Source: Mycobacterium sp. IS-3022
GTDB lineage: Bacteria > Actinomycetota > Actinomycetes > Mycobacteriales > Mycobacteriaceae
Assembly: GCF_001500065.1 (NCBI RefSeq)
Contig: NZ_LQIN01000051.1
Location: 1 to 64,000 of the forward strand
Reading direction: 5' to 3'
DNA: 64,000 bases
Below, in pieces: positions 23,858 to 32,665 of this stretch (its first letter is position 1; every line of letters begins with the position of its first letter). The position numbers and the translations under genes are program-made. The notes below the pieces were generated by a model. It was not told the origin of the DNA and made no database searches. It saw nothing but the letters and a program-made list of their open reading frames with translations.

Positions 23858-25516
23858 CTAGGCGCTGCGGCCGCGTTCGGCGCGGTAGTGCCGCACCAGC
23901 GCGTCGGTCGAGCTGTCCGATTGTTCGGCGGGGGAGTCGTCATTGGTGATGACCGGCAGCAGCGCCTTGGCTTGCGTCTTACCGAGTTCGACTCCCCACT
24001 GGTCGAACGAGTCGATGCCCCAAATGACGCCTTCGGTGAACACCTGGTGTTCGTAGAGCGCGATCAACTGGCCGAGCACCGATGGCGTCAACTTGGTGGC
24101 CAGGATCGACGTGGTCGGCCGGTTGCCCGGCATCACCTTGTGCGGCACCACATTCGGTGGCGTTCCCTCGGCGGCGATCTCCTCGGCCGTCTTGCCGAAT
24201 GCGAGCACCTGCGTCTGGGCGAAGAAGTTGCTCATCAGCAGGTCGTGCATGCTGCCGCGGCCGTCGGCGGTCGGCAGGTCGTCGGTGGGTTGGGAGAATC
24301 CGATGAAGTCGGCCGGCACCAGCCGCGTGCCCTGGTGCAACAGTTGGTAGAACGCGTGCTGGCCATTGGTTCCCGGCTCGCCCCAGAAGATCTCGCCGGT
24401 GCTCGTGGTGACCGGTGACCCGTCGGCACGCACCGACTTGCCGTTGGACTCCATCGTCAGCTGCTGAAGATATGCCGCGAACCGCGCCAGGTCGTTCGAA
24501 TACGGCAGCACGGCACGGGTTTCCGCGCCGAAGAACTCGTTGTACCAGAGCCCGATCAGCCCGAGCAGCACCGGCAGGTTCGACTCCAACGGCGCGGTGC
24601 GGAAGTGCTCGTCGACGATGTGGAAGCCGGACAGTAACTCGGCGAACCGTTCGCGGCCGATGACCGCCATCACACTCAAACCGATTGCGCTGTCGACGGA
24701 ATAGCGCCCGCCCACCCAGTCCCAGAAGCCGAACATGTTCTCGGTGTTGATGCCGAAATCGTCGACCAGCTTCTTGTTCGTCGACACCGCGACGAAGTGC
24801 TTGGCCACCGCCGCGTCACCGAGCGCGTCGGTGAGCCACCGTCGCGCCGCCGTCGCGTTGGTCAGCGTCTCCAGGGTGGAGAACGTCTTCGACGCGACGA
24901 TGAAAAGCGTTGTCGCCGGGTCGAGTCCGTCGAGCTTGGCCACCAGGTCCGCCGGGTCGACATTGGACACGAACCGCGCCGAGATGCCCGCGTCGGCGTA
25001 ATGGCGCAGCGCGAGCGTGACCATCGCCGGCCCGAGGTCCGAGCCGCCGATGCCGATGTTGACGACGGTCTTGATCGGCTGGCCCGTCGCCCCGGTCCAC
25101 TCGCCGCTGCGCAACCGGTCGGTGAAGTCGCCCATCTTGTCGAGCACCGCGTGCACGTCGGCGACGACGTCTCGACCGTCGACGGACAGTTCGGCCCCGC
25201 GGGGCAACCGCAGCGCGGTGTGCAGCACGGCTCGGTCCTCGGAGGTGTTGATGTGCACGCCGGAGAACATCGCGTCGCGCCGCTGTTCGAGGCCCGCGGC
25301 ACGGGCCAGGTCGACCAGCAGCGCGAGCGTCTCACGGGTGACGCGGTGCTTGCTGTAGTCGATGTAGAGGTCGCCGACCGTCGTCGCCAACTCGGTGCCG
25401 CGAGCCGGATCCTCGGCGAAGAACTCGCGCAGATGCTTGCTGCCGATCTCGTCGTGATGCCGTTGCAGGGCCTGCCATGCCGGGGTCGAGGCGATATCGG
25501 GAATCTCGGCGCTCAT
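23858..25516 (-). CDS. pgi: Glucose-6-phosphate isomerase
   Basis: Pgi interconverts glucose-6-phosphate and fructose-6-phosphate in glycolysis and gluconeogenesis. The 552-residue length is typical. Both family signatures are visible: WDWVGGRYSVDSAIGLSV and, near the C-terminus, GIDSFDQWGVELGK. The catalytic SKTFSTLET loop is also present. I chose ATG 25516 (MSAEIPDIASTPAWQ). A longer open frame upstream to 25969 is a shadow of the divergent gene. The region between the two divergent starts holds a long inverted repeat. Confidence 0.96.
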   Translation of the reverse strand: MSAEIPDIASTPAWQALQRHHDEIGSKHLREFFAEDPARGTELATTVGDLYIDYSKHRVTRETLALLVDLARAAGLEQRRDAMFSGVHINTSEDRAVLHTALRLPRGAELSVDGRDVVADVHAVLDKMGDFTDRLRSGEWTGATGQPIKTVVNIGIGGSDLGPAMVTLALRHYADAGISARFVSNVDPADLVAKLDGLDPATTLFIVASKTFSTLETLTNATAARRWLTDALGDAAVAKHFVAVSTNKKLVDDFGINTENMFGFWDWVGGRYSVDSAIGLSVMAVIGRERFAELLSGFHIVDEHFRTAPLESNLPVLLGLIGLWYNEFFGAETRAVLPYSNDLARFAAYLQQLTMESNGKSVRADGSPVTTSTGEIFWGEPGTNGQHAFYQLLHQGTRLVPADFIGFSQPTDDLPTADGRGSMHDLLMSNFFAQTQVLAFGKTAEEIAAEGTPPNVVPHKVMPGNRPTTSILATKLTPSVLGQLIALYEHQVFTEGVIWGIDSFDQWGVELGKTQAKALLPVITNDDSPAEQSDSSTDALVRHYRAERGRSA

Positions 25517-25546
25517 GGGCACGACCTTAGTGCCGGCAGGCAACCG

Positions 25547-25602
25547 CGAACGTGCGCTCACTGCGAAGATCGCGCCGAATTTTCGCCGTGACCGCACGTT
25601 CG
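25547..25602. repeat. Inverted repeat between divergent pgi and gabD-like genes
   Basis: Arms 25547-25567 and 25582-25602 are complementary at 19 of 21 positions around a 14-base loop. The outer ten bases CGAACGTGCG pair perfectly. It lies between two divergently transcribed genes, so it is not a terminator; a mobile palindromic repeat or an operator are alternatives. Confidence 0.65.
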
Positions 25603-25643
25603 GCGGGGGTGAATGATCGGCTCCGAAGGTGTAATCAAGAACT

Positions 25644-27092
25644 ATGGATACCGCGAAGCTGCTGTCGTCAGTTCCCACCGGACTGTGGATCGGCGGTGAA
25701 GAACGCCAGGGCTCCTCGACGTTCGATGTGCTCGACCCGTCCGACGACCAGGTGCTCACTTCGGTCGCCAACGCAGGAGCCGAGGACGCGGTCGCCGCGC
25801 TCGACGTCGCCTGCGGCGTGCAGGCCGAGTGGGCGGCCACCGCCCCGCGCGAGCGCGGCGAGATCCTGCGCGCGGTCTTCGACACGATCACCGAACGCGC
25901 CGAGGACATCGCCACGCTGATGACCCTCGAGATGGGCAAGGTGCTGCGCGAGAGCATGGGCGAGGTCACCTACGGCGGCGAGTTCTTCCGCTGGTTCGCC
26001 GAGGAGGCCGTGCGCATCGCGGGCCGCTACACCCCGAGCCCGGCGGGCAGCGGCCGCGTTCTGGTCACCAAGCAGCCGGTCGGCCCGTGCTACGCGATCA
26101 CGCCGTGGAACTTTCCGCTGGCGATGGGGACCCGCAAGATCGGCCCGGCGCTCGCCGCCGGCTGCACGATGATCGTCAAACCTGCGCAGGAGACGCCGCT
26201 GACCATGCTGCTGCTGGCCAAGCTGATGGACGACGCGGGTCTGCCCAAGGGTGTGCTGTCGGTGCTGCCGACGAACAGCCCGAAAGACGTCACCGCCGCG
26301 CTGATCGACGACGGCCGGCTGCGCAAGCTGACCTTCACCGGCTCCACCGGCGTCGGCAGGGCGCTGGTCAAGCAGTCGGCCGACAAGCTGCTGCGGACCT
26401 CGATGGAACTCGGCGGCAATGCGCCGTTCGTGGTGTTCGACGACGCCGACATCGACGCCGCTGTCGACGGCGCGATCCTGGCCAAGATGCGCAACGGCGG
26501 CGAAGCGTGTACGGCGGCCAACCGCTTCCACGTCGCGAACCCGGTGCGCGAGGAGTTCACCGAGAAGCTGGTCAAGCGGATGAGCGAGTTCACGCTCGGC
26601 AAGGGTCTCGACGAGTCGGCGACGCTGGGACCGTTGATCAACGCCAAGCAGGTCGGCACCGTCACCGAACTGGTGGACGACGCGGTGTCGCGCGGTGCGA
26701 CCGTCGCCGTCGGCGGCGAGGCCCCCGGCGGGCCCGGCAACTTCTACCCGGCGACGGTGCTCACCGATGTCCCCGCCGACGCCCGCATTCTCAAGGAGGA
26801 GGTGTTCGGCCCCGTCGCGCCGATCACCGGCTTCGACACCGAGGAGGAGGGCATCGCCGCGGCCAACGACACCGAGTACGGCCTGGCGGCCTACATCTAC
26901 ACCAGGTCGCTGGACCGCGCGCTGCGCGTCGCCGAGGGCATCGAGTCCGGCATGGTCGGCGTCAACCGCGGCGTGATCTCCGATCCGGCGGCGCCGTTCG
27001 GCGGTGTCAAGGAATCCGGCTTCGGTCGCGAGGGCGGCTTCGAAGGCATCGACGAGTACCTCGAGATCAAGTACATCGCGCTGACGAAGTAG
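25644..27092 (+). CDS. NAD(P)-dependent succinate-semialdehyde dehydrogenase-type enzyme
   Basis: The 482-residue protein is an aldehyde dehydrogenase of the succinate-semialdehyde type, converting succinic semialdehyde to succinate. It has the cofactor stretch TPWNFPLAMGTRKIGPALAA, TFTGSTGVGRAL, the base in MELGGNAPFVVFDDAD and the nucleophile in GEACTAANRF. ATG 25644 is the start. The enzyme would feed succinate into the TCA cycle, near the sucCD genes further on. The precise aldehyde is inferred from family similarity only. Confidence 0.88.
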   Translation: MDTAKLLSSVPTGLWIGGEERQGSSTFDVLDPSDDQVLTSVANAGAEDAVAALDVACGVQAEWAATAPRERGEILRAVFDTITERAEDIATLMTLEMGKVLRESMGEVTYGGEFFRWFAEEAVRIAGRYTPSPAGSGRVLVTKQPVGPCYAITPWNFPLAMGTRKIGPALAAGCTMIVKPAQETPLTMLLLAKLMDDAGLPKGVLSVLPTNSPKDVTAALIDDGRLRKLTFTGSTGVGRALVKQSADKLLRTSMELGGNAPFVVFDDADIDAAVDGAILAKMRNGGEACTAANRFHVANPVREEFTEKLVKRMSEFTLGKGLDESATLGPLINAKQVGTVTELVDDAVSRGATVAVGGEAPGGPGNFYPATVLTDVPADARILKEEVFGPVAPITGFDTEEEGIAAANDTEYGLAAYIYTRSLDRALRVAEGIESGMVGVNRGVISDPAAPFGGVKESGFGREGGFEGIDEYLEIKYIALTK

Positions 27093-27150
27093 GCCGACAC
27101 GCCGCCGCGCCTGCACCCCCGCGTCCGTCGGCGCAGGCAAGATTTCGCAA

Positions 27151-29148
27151 GTGAATGCGCGTCGCACTGTCGCGCCCGCTGATCGCCGCTCGCTGTCCGA
27201 CACTCGCTCCTCGCGTGCGCATCGGCGTGGCGAGATTCCCGCCCTCGACGGCATCCGCGCCGTCGCTGTCGCACTGGTGCTCGCCGACCACGGCGGCATC
27301 CCGGGCGTCTCCGGCGGCTTCCTCGGCGTCGACGTCTTCTTCGTGCTGAGCGGCTTCCTGATCACTTCGCTGCTGCTCGACGAGCATGCCCGGACCGGCC
27401 GAATCCGGCTGCGCGACTTCTGGATTCGCCGGGCCCGCCGATTGCTGCCCGCGCTCCTGGTCATGGTGCTCGCAGTGGTGGCGGCGCGGGACCTCTTCTC
27501 GACGGAGGCGATCACGGCGCTGCGCGACGACGCCGTCGCGTCGTTCTTCTGGGTGGCCAACTGGGCGTTCGTCGCCCAGCGCACCGACTACTTCGCCGTG
27601 GGCGCACCGCCGTCGCCGCTGCAGCACACCTGGTCGTTGGCGGTTGAAGAGCAGTACTACCTGCTGTGGCCGTTGCTGCTGATCGCGGTCGGGTTCGTGT
27701 TCTGCCGGCGCGACCGGCTGCACCTACGGTGGGTGGTGTTCGCCCTGGCCACCGTCGGCGCGATCGCGTCGGCGGCGGCGGCGATCGTGTTCGTCGACGG
27801 CGGATCGCTCAACCGCATCTACTTCGGCACCGACACCCGCGCACAGGCGTTGCTCGTCGGCGCCGCAGCGGCCGCCCTGCTGGTGCGGGACTGGACGACG
27901 GTGACCATGGCCGGGCCGGTGATCCGGACGCGGTGGCTGCGGTGGGCCGCCCGCATCCTGTCCGTCGTCGGCATCGCGGTACTCGCCTTCGCCGTGCACA
28001 CCGCGACCGGCAGCGTCGGCGACTTCCGCGCCGGCCTGCTGATCGTCGTGGCGCTCGCGGCGGGGCTGGTGATCGGGGCGGTCGCAATGGACCAGGACGG
28101 ACCCGCCGCGCGGATGCTGGCGTGGCGGCCGCTGGTCTGGCTGGGGGCGATCTCCTACGGCGTCTACCTGTGGCACTGGCCCATCTTTTTGGTGGTCAAC
28201 GGCGAACGCACCGGATGGTCCGGTTGGTCGTTGTTCGCCCTGCGGTGCGCGGCGACACTCGGGGTGGCGGCGCTGTCGTGGTGGCTGCTGGAACAGCCCA
28301 TCCGACGCTGGCGGCCGGTGATCGTGCCGATGCTGCCGCTGGCCGGGGCGACGGCTGCCACCGCCGCGGTAATCACGATGACCGTGCTGCCGGTCGGCGT
28401 GCCGTCCGCGCCGGTGCAGGATTCGCGCATCGACTCCGCCGCGCTGGTCGCACCGGAGATTCCGGTCGCGGTGCAGCGCCCCGTCGCCCACGAGCCGGGC
28501 ACCAGGACCGTCGCGGTGTTCGGCGACTCGGTGGCGTGGACGGTGATGCGCTACCTGCCCGAAACGCCGGGCCTGGTGTTCACCGACTACACGACGATCG
28601 GATGCGGCATCGCGCGCGGCGGGCCGTACCGGTACGTCGGGCAGACGCTGAACCAGAAACCCGAATGCGACTCGTGGCCGAGCAGGTGGGCACAGCGCAT
28701 CAAACACGACCGCCCCGACGTGGTGCTGCTGATCGTCGGCCGCTGGGAGGTCGTGGACCGGATGAACGAAGGCCGTTGGACGCACATCGGCGAGCCGGCC
28801 TACGACGCCTATCTGCGGGCCGAACTCAATCGCGCGCTCGACATCCTGTCCTCGACCGGCGCACGCGTCGTCGTCACCACCGAGCCCTACAATCGGCGCG
28901 CCGAGAAGCCGGACGGCAGCCTCTACCCGGAGGACGACCCGGATCGCACCGACGATTGGAACGCCTTGCTGCGCAGCGCCGTCAAGTACCGGCAGAACGT
29001 CTCGGTGCTCGACCTGAACCGCAAGCTGGGCCCGAACGGGGGCTACACCAATCGAATCGACGGCATCCGGATCCGCAGCGACGGCGTCCATCCGACGCCC
29101 GAAGCGGTGGAGTGGCTGACGCCGTGGCTGACCGATGCGCTGCGCTAG
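27151..29148 (+). CDS. OafA-type membrane acyltransferase fused to SGNH domain
   Basis: The 665-residue protein joins an acyltransferase-3 membrane domain (about 25-410, around ten helices; PALDGIRAVAVALVLADHGG and GVDVFFVLSGFLI motifs) to an extracytoplasmic SGNH hydrolase-like domain (about 440-665). The SGNH part shows AVFGDSVAW and the C-terminal DGVHP Asp/His pair. Such enzymes add acyl groups to cell-surface polysaccharides or glycolipids; the acceptor is unknown. Start GTG 27151. A 53-base inverted repeat begins at its stop codon and separates it from the convergent chorismate mutase gene. Confidence 0.9.
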   Translation: MNARRTVAPADRRSLSDTRSSRAHRRGEIPALDGIRAVAVALVLADHGGIPGVSGGFLGVDVFFVLSGFLITSLLLDEHARTGRIRLRDFWIRRARRLLPALLVMVLAVVAARDLFSTEAITALRDDAVASFFWVANWAFVAQRTDYFAVGAPPSPLQHTWSLAVEEQYYLLWPLLLIAVGFVFCRRDRLHLRWVVFALATVGAIASAAAAIVFVDGGSLNRIYFGTDTRAQALLVGAAAAALLVRDWTTVTMAGPVIRTRWLRWAARILSVVGIAVLAFAVHTATGSVGDFRAGLLIVVALAAGLVIGAVAMDQDGPAARMLAWRPLVWLGAISYGVYLWHWPIFLVVNGERTGWSGWSLFALRCAATLGVAALSWWLLEQPIRRWRPVIVPMLPLAGATAATAAVITMTVLPVGVPSAPVQDSRIDSAALVAPEIPVAVQRPVAHEPGTRTVAVFGDSVAWTVMRYLPETPGLVFTDYTTIGCGIARGGPYRYVGQTLNQKPECDSWPSRWAQRIKHDRPDVVLLIVGRWEVVDRMNEGRWTHIGEPAYDAYLRAELNRALDILSSTGARVVVTTEPYNRRAEKPDGSLYPEDDPDRTDDWNALLRSAVKYRQNVSVLDLNRKLGPNGGYTNRIDGIRIRSDGVHPTPEAVEWLTPWLTDALR

Positions 29149-29200
29149 TGATTTCGGTGTCGCCAGTTGCGGTCAGCGCAACCAACTACACCGAAATCAC
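29148..29200. terminator. Nested inverted repeat (family copy A) between convergent genes
   Basis: A 13-base perfect terminal repeat (GTGATTTCGGTGT and its complement, 29148-29160 and 29188-29200) encloses a second hairpin GTTGCG-GTCAG-CGCAAC (29166-29182). It separates the stops of the acyltransferase and chorismate mutase genes and can act as a bidirectional terminator. A 51-base copy at 55369-55419 matches it at 41 positions, so it is also a dispersed repeat. Confidence 0.75.
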
Positions 29201-29208
29201 CCGAGAGG

Positions 29209-29472
29209 TCAGTGGCCGAGGCGACCGCGGCCCAGGCGCAGCAACAGCATCGCGAGGTCCTTGCCGTCGGGGCCGAGTTCGCTGTAGCGCTCGATCACCT
29301 TCATCTCGCGGCTGTGCACCAGGCGCGTTCCGCCGGACGCCATCCGGGCCTGGCCGATCAATTTGGACACCTCGGTGCGGCGCTTCACGGCCGCGAGGAT
29401 CTCGGCGTCGAGCCGGTCGATCTCCTGGCGCAGGTCATCGATATCGGGCACGGTCTCGGTTTCGGTCGTCAT
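29209..29472 (-). CDS. Cytoplasmic chorismate mutase (AroQ delta class)
   Basis: This 87-residue enzyme converts chorismate to prephenate for Phe and Tyr synthesis. It matches the short mycobacterial enzyme (Rv0948c type): DIDDLRQEIDRLDAEILAAV, KRRTEVSKLIGQARM, and the C-terminal HSREMKVIERYSEL and LLLRLGRGRLGH. The tail RLGH is known to be needed for activation by the DAHP synthase complex. I chose ATG 29472; the open frame to 29655 has no homology. It is divergent from uvrD1. Confidence 0.93.
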   Translation of the reverse strand: MTTETETVPDIDDLRQEIDRLDAEILAAVKRRTEVSKLIGQARMASGGTRLVHSREMKVIERYSELGPDGKDLAMLLLRLGRGRLGH

Positions 29473-29732
29473 GGGATTTCTCACCGCTCTCGTTGTGTGG
29501 GTCTGGTCTCGTCCGGTCCTGGGCCTCACACAAGAGGCGTGCCGCGGATCGCCGAAGCGGACCGCGGCGGCTCTCGGGAAGCAGCTAGACCCCCGCGGAT
29601 CGGTACCCGCGGGAAAATCGCTGTTTGCTGAGCACGAGACAAAGTGTGCCACCAACAGCCCTGCCAGCGCAAAGCTCGTTACGCGGTTCGACCGCGGGGA
29701 TGTCCCTGCGCAGCGGTAAGTTCGGTGGTGAC

Positions 29733-32048
29733 ATGACCCAGATGAACCTGGCCACCGAAACCGACCAACTGCTCGACGGGCTCAACCCGCAGCAGCGCGA
29801 GGCCGTCCTGCACCAGGGCTCGCCGCTGCTCATCGTTGCCGGTGCCGGCTCCGGCAAGACCGCGGTGCTCACCCGCCGGATCGCCTACCTGCTGGCGGCC
29901 CGCGACGTCGGCGTCGGACAGGTGCTGGCCATCACGTTCACCAACAAGGCCGCCGCCGAGATGCGCGAGCGGGTGGTGGCCATGGTGGGTCCCAAGGCCA
30001 GGAACATGTGGATTTCCACCTTCCACTCCTCATGCGTACGGATCCTGCGCAACCAGGCCTCGTTGATCAAAGGCCTGAACTCGAACTTCTCGATCTACGA
30101 CGCCGACGACTCGCGGCGCCTGCTGCTGATGATCGGCAAGGACATGGGGCTGGACACCAAGCGGTACTCGCCGCGGCTGCTGTCCAACGGCATCTCAAAC
30201 CACAAGAACGAGCTGATCGGCCCGGAACAGGCGGCGGCCGAGGCGTCGGAGGCCGGCGAGGAGCTGCCCGGCATCATCGCCGAGGTCTACGCCGAGTACC
30301 AGCGACGCCTGCGCGCGGCCAACGCGCTCGACTTCGACGACCTGATCGGCGAGACAGTCGCTGTGCTGCAAGCGTTTCCGCAGATCGCGCAGTACTACCG
30401 GCGACGGTTCCGGCACATCCTGGTCGACGAGTACCAGGACACCAACCACGCCCAGTACGTGCTGGTGCGCGAGCTGGTAGGGACGGCTGCCTCGCAAGGC
30501 GATCCAGCCGGGGTGGCGCCGGCCGAACTGTGCGTGGTGGGCGATGCCGACCAGTCGATCTACGCGTTCCGCGGTGCGACGATCCGCAACATCGAGGACT
30601 TCGAACGCGATTTCCCCAATGCCACAACGATTCTGCTCGAACAGAATTACCGCTCGACGCAGAACATCTTGAACGCGGCGAACTCGGTGATCTCGCGCAA
30701 CACCGGCCGCCGGGAGAAGCGGCTGTGGACCGACGAGGGCGACGGCGAGCTGATCGTCGGCTACGTCGCCGACAACGAGCACGACGAGGCGCGCTTCGTC
30801 GCTCAGGAGATCGACGCGCTCGCCGAGGACGGATACTCGTACAACGACTTCGCGGTGTTCTACCGCACCAACAACTCGTCGCGCGCGCTCGAAGAGGTCT
30901 TCATCCGCGCCGGCATCCCGTACAAGGTCGTCGGCGGCGTTCGCTTCTACGAGCGCCGGGAGATCCGCGACATCGTCGCCTACCTGCGGGTGCTGGACAA
31001 TCCCGGCGACTCGGTGAGCATGCGTCGCATCCTCAACACGCCCCGGCGCGGCATCGGTGACCGCGCCGAAGCGTGTGTGGCGGTGTACTCCGAGAACACC
31101 GGCCTCAGCTTCAACGACGCGCTGCAGGCGGCCGCCGAGGGCAAGGTACCGATGCTCAACACCCGTGCGGAGAAGTGTATTTCGGCGTTTGTGGACATGC
31201 TCGACGACCTGCGTGGCCGTCTCGACGGTGAGCTCGGTGAGCTCGTGGAGGCGGTGCTCGACCGCACCGGCTACCGCGCCGAACTCGAGTCGTCCAGCGA
31301 TCCGCAGGATCTCGCGCGGCTCGACAACCTCAACGAGTTGGTCAGCGTCGCACACGAATTCAGCACCGATCTGGCCAACGCGCAGGCACTCGACGAGGAT
31401 GAGCCCGTCGATGAGGACATCCCCGACACGGGGGTGCTGGCGCAGTTCCTGGAGCGGGTGTCGCTGGTGGCCGACGCCGACGAACTGCCCGAGCACGGCG
31501 CCGGAGTCGTCACGATGATGACGTTGCACACCGCCAAGGGCCTCGAGTTCCCGGTGGTGTTCGTGACCGGTTGGGAGGACGGCATGTTCCCACACATGCG
31601 GGCGCTCGGCGATCCCACCGAGTTGTCCGAGGAGCGCCGCTTGGCCTACGTCGGCATCACCCGGGCGCGACAGCGGCTCTACCTCAGCCGGGCCAAGGTC
31701 CGCTCGTCGTGGGGTCAGCCGATGCTCAACCCGGAATCCCGCTTCCTCAAGGAGATTCCGCAACACCTCATCGACTGGCGGCGCACCGACCCGACACCGT
31801 CGTTCAGCGCGCCGGTGAGCGGCGCGGGCCGGTTCGGCTCTCCGCGACCGTCGCCGACGCGGTCGGGAGCGGGTAAGCGGCCGTTGCTGGTGCTCGAGCC
31901 CGGCGACCGGGTCACCCACGACAAGTACGGGTTGGGCCGGGTCGAGGAGGTCACCGGCGTGGGCGAGTCGGCGATGTCGCTCATCGACTTCGGCAGCTCC
32001 GGTCGCGTCAAGCTGATGCACAACCACGCGCCGATCAGCAAGCTTTAG
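29733..32048 (+). CDS. uvrD1: ATP-dependent DNA helicase UvrD1
   Basis: This 771-residue SF1 helicase unwinds DNA in nucleotide-excision repair and, in mycobacteria, works with Ku at breaks. Walker A is GAGSGKT (K42), Walker B has VDEYQDTN, and helicase motifs III-VI include GDADQSIYAFRGA, EQNYRSTQNIL, TLHTAKGLEFPVVFVTGWE and YVGITRARQRLY. The C-terminal tail (about 700-771) carries the Tudor-like part, with KYGLGRVEEV and LIDFGSSGRVKL. I chose ATG 29733 because 771 residues matches the M. tuberculosis enzyme; ATGs at 29700 and further upstream are less likely. Confidence 0.95.
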   Translation: MTQMNLATETDQLLDGLNPQQREAVLHQGSPLLIVAGAGSGKTAVLTRRIAYLLAARDVGVGQVLAITFTNKAAAEMRERVVAMVGPKARNMWISTFHSSCVRILRNQASLIKGLNSNFSIYDADDSRRLLLMIGKDMGLDTKRYSPRLLSNGISNHKNELIGPEQAAAEASEAGEELPGIIAEVYAEYQRRLRAANALDFDDLIGETVAVLQAFPQIAQYYRRRFRHILVDEYQDTNHAQYVLVRELVGTAASQGDPAGVAPAELCVVGDADQSIYAFRGATIRNIEDFERDFPNATTILLEQNYRSTQNILNAANSVISRNTGRREKRLWTDEGDGELIVGYVADNEHDEARFVAQEIDALAEDGYSYNDFAVFYRTNNSSRALEEVFIRAGIPYKVVGGVRFYERREIRDIVAYLRVLDNPGDSVSMRRILNTPRRGIGDRAEACVAVYSENTGLSFNDALQAAAEGKVPMLNTRAEKCISAFVDMLDDLRGRLDGELGELVEAVLDRTGYRAELESSSDPQDLARLDNLNELVSVAHEFSTDLANAQALDEDEPVDEDIPDTGVLAQFLERVSLVADADELPEHGAGVVTMMTLHTAKGLEFPVVFVTGWEDGMFPHMRALGDPTELSEERRLAYVGITRARQRLYLSRAKVRSSWGQPMLNPESRFLKEIPQHLIDWRRTDPTPSFSAPVSGAGRFGSPRPSPTRSGAGKRPLLVLEPGDRVTHDKYGLGRVEEVTGVGESAMSLIDFGSSGRVKLMHNHAPISKL

Positions 32049-32656
32049 CCGGAGCGCTCCCAGCGGCCCGTCGCGGGCAGCGCCGCGAGCACGATGCTGG
32101 CCAGCGGCAGCACCGGGATGGCGTACACCGCGGCGGGCAGCTTGGCCCCGGCGACGAACAGGCTGGAGAAGATCAGCAGCGCCACCACCGCCCCCACGAC
32201 GATCAGCCACCGGCTGACCCAGCGGCGCAACAGCAGCCCGATCAGCCCGGCGATGAGGGCGGCCGCAGAGATCGCGGTCAGGAAGCCGACCGCGACGCAG
32301 AACAGGCGATCGGTGCGCCACCAGCCGGTGATCAGATCGGTGGCGATGACGGCGGTGGCCCAGCCGGTCAGGATGCTCACGGCCGCCGCGGCGATCGCGG
32401 GCTTCGGACTGGCCGGCGGGGGCTCGGCGGGGGACACGGTGACCGGCCGGGCCCGGGGCACGAAGCTTGTCTGCGGCTCGGCCTCGGCGACCGGAATCGC
32501 CCCGGTGGGGTGGCGGCGGATGATGGTGGTCTGCGGGTCCTGACCGGTGGGAATCTCGCCCGTCGGATGGCGGCGGATGATGCCCGTCTCAGCGTTCGAC
32601 GGGGTGCGCCGCGGAGGTTCTGCCTGTCCCTCGTCGGGATCGTCGTCGCCGGCCAC
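32045..32656 (-). CDS. Membrane protein with duplicated IIRRHPTG motif
   Basis: The 203-residue protein has a hydrophilic N-terminal half and four hydrophobic helices (about 85-108, 118-142, 145-165, 175-195). The cytoplasmic part carries two copies of IIRRHPTG(E/A)IP at residues 26-36 and 45-55, spaced 19 residues apart. I do not recognise a family. The start is GTG 32656. Its stop overlaps the uvrD1 stop by four bases, and the next minus-strand gene upstream ends 10 bases before it, suggesting an operon with the M23 peptidase. The repeated motif may be a binding or phosphorylation site, but this is a guess. Confidence 0.72.
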   Translation of the reverse strand: MAGDDDPDEGQAEPPRRTPSNAETGIIRRHPTGEIPTGQDPQTTIIRRHPTGAIPVAEAEPQTSFVPRARPVTVSPAEPPPASPKPAIAAAAVSILTGWATAVIATDLITGWWRTDRLFCVAVGFLTAISAAALIAGLIGLLLRRWVSRWLIVVGAVVALLIFSSLFVAGAKLPAAVYAIPVLPLASIVLAALPATGRWERSG

Positions 32657-32665
32657 CTGGCCAGA

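Noticed and set aside
30195..32321. 708-residue minus-strand ORF opposite uvrD1
   Set aside because: A shadow of the GC-rich uvrD1 coding frame, with Arg/Asp/Gly-rich composition and no domain.
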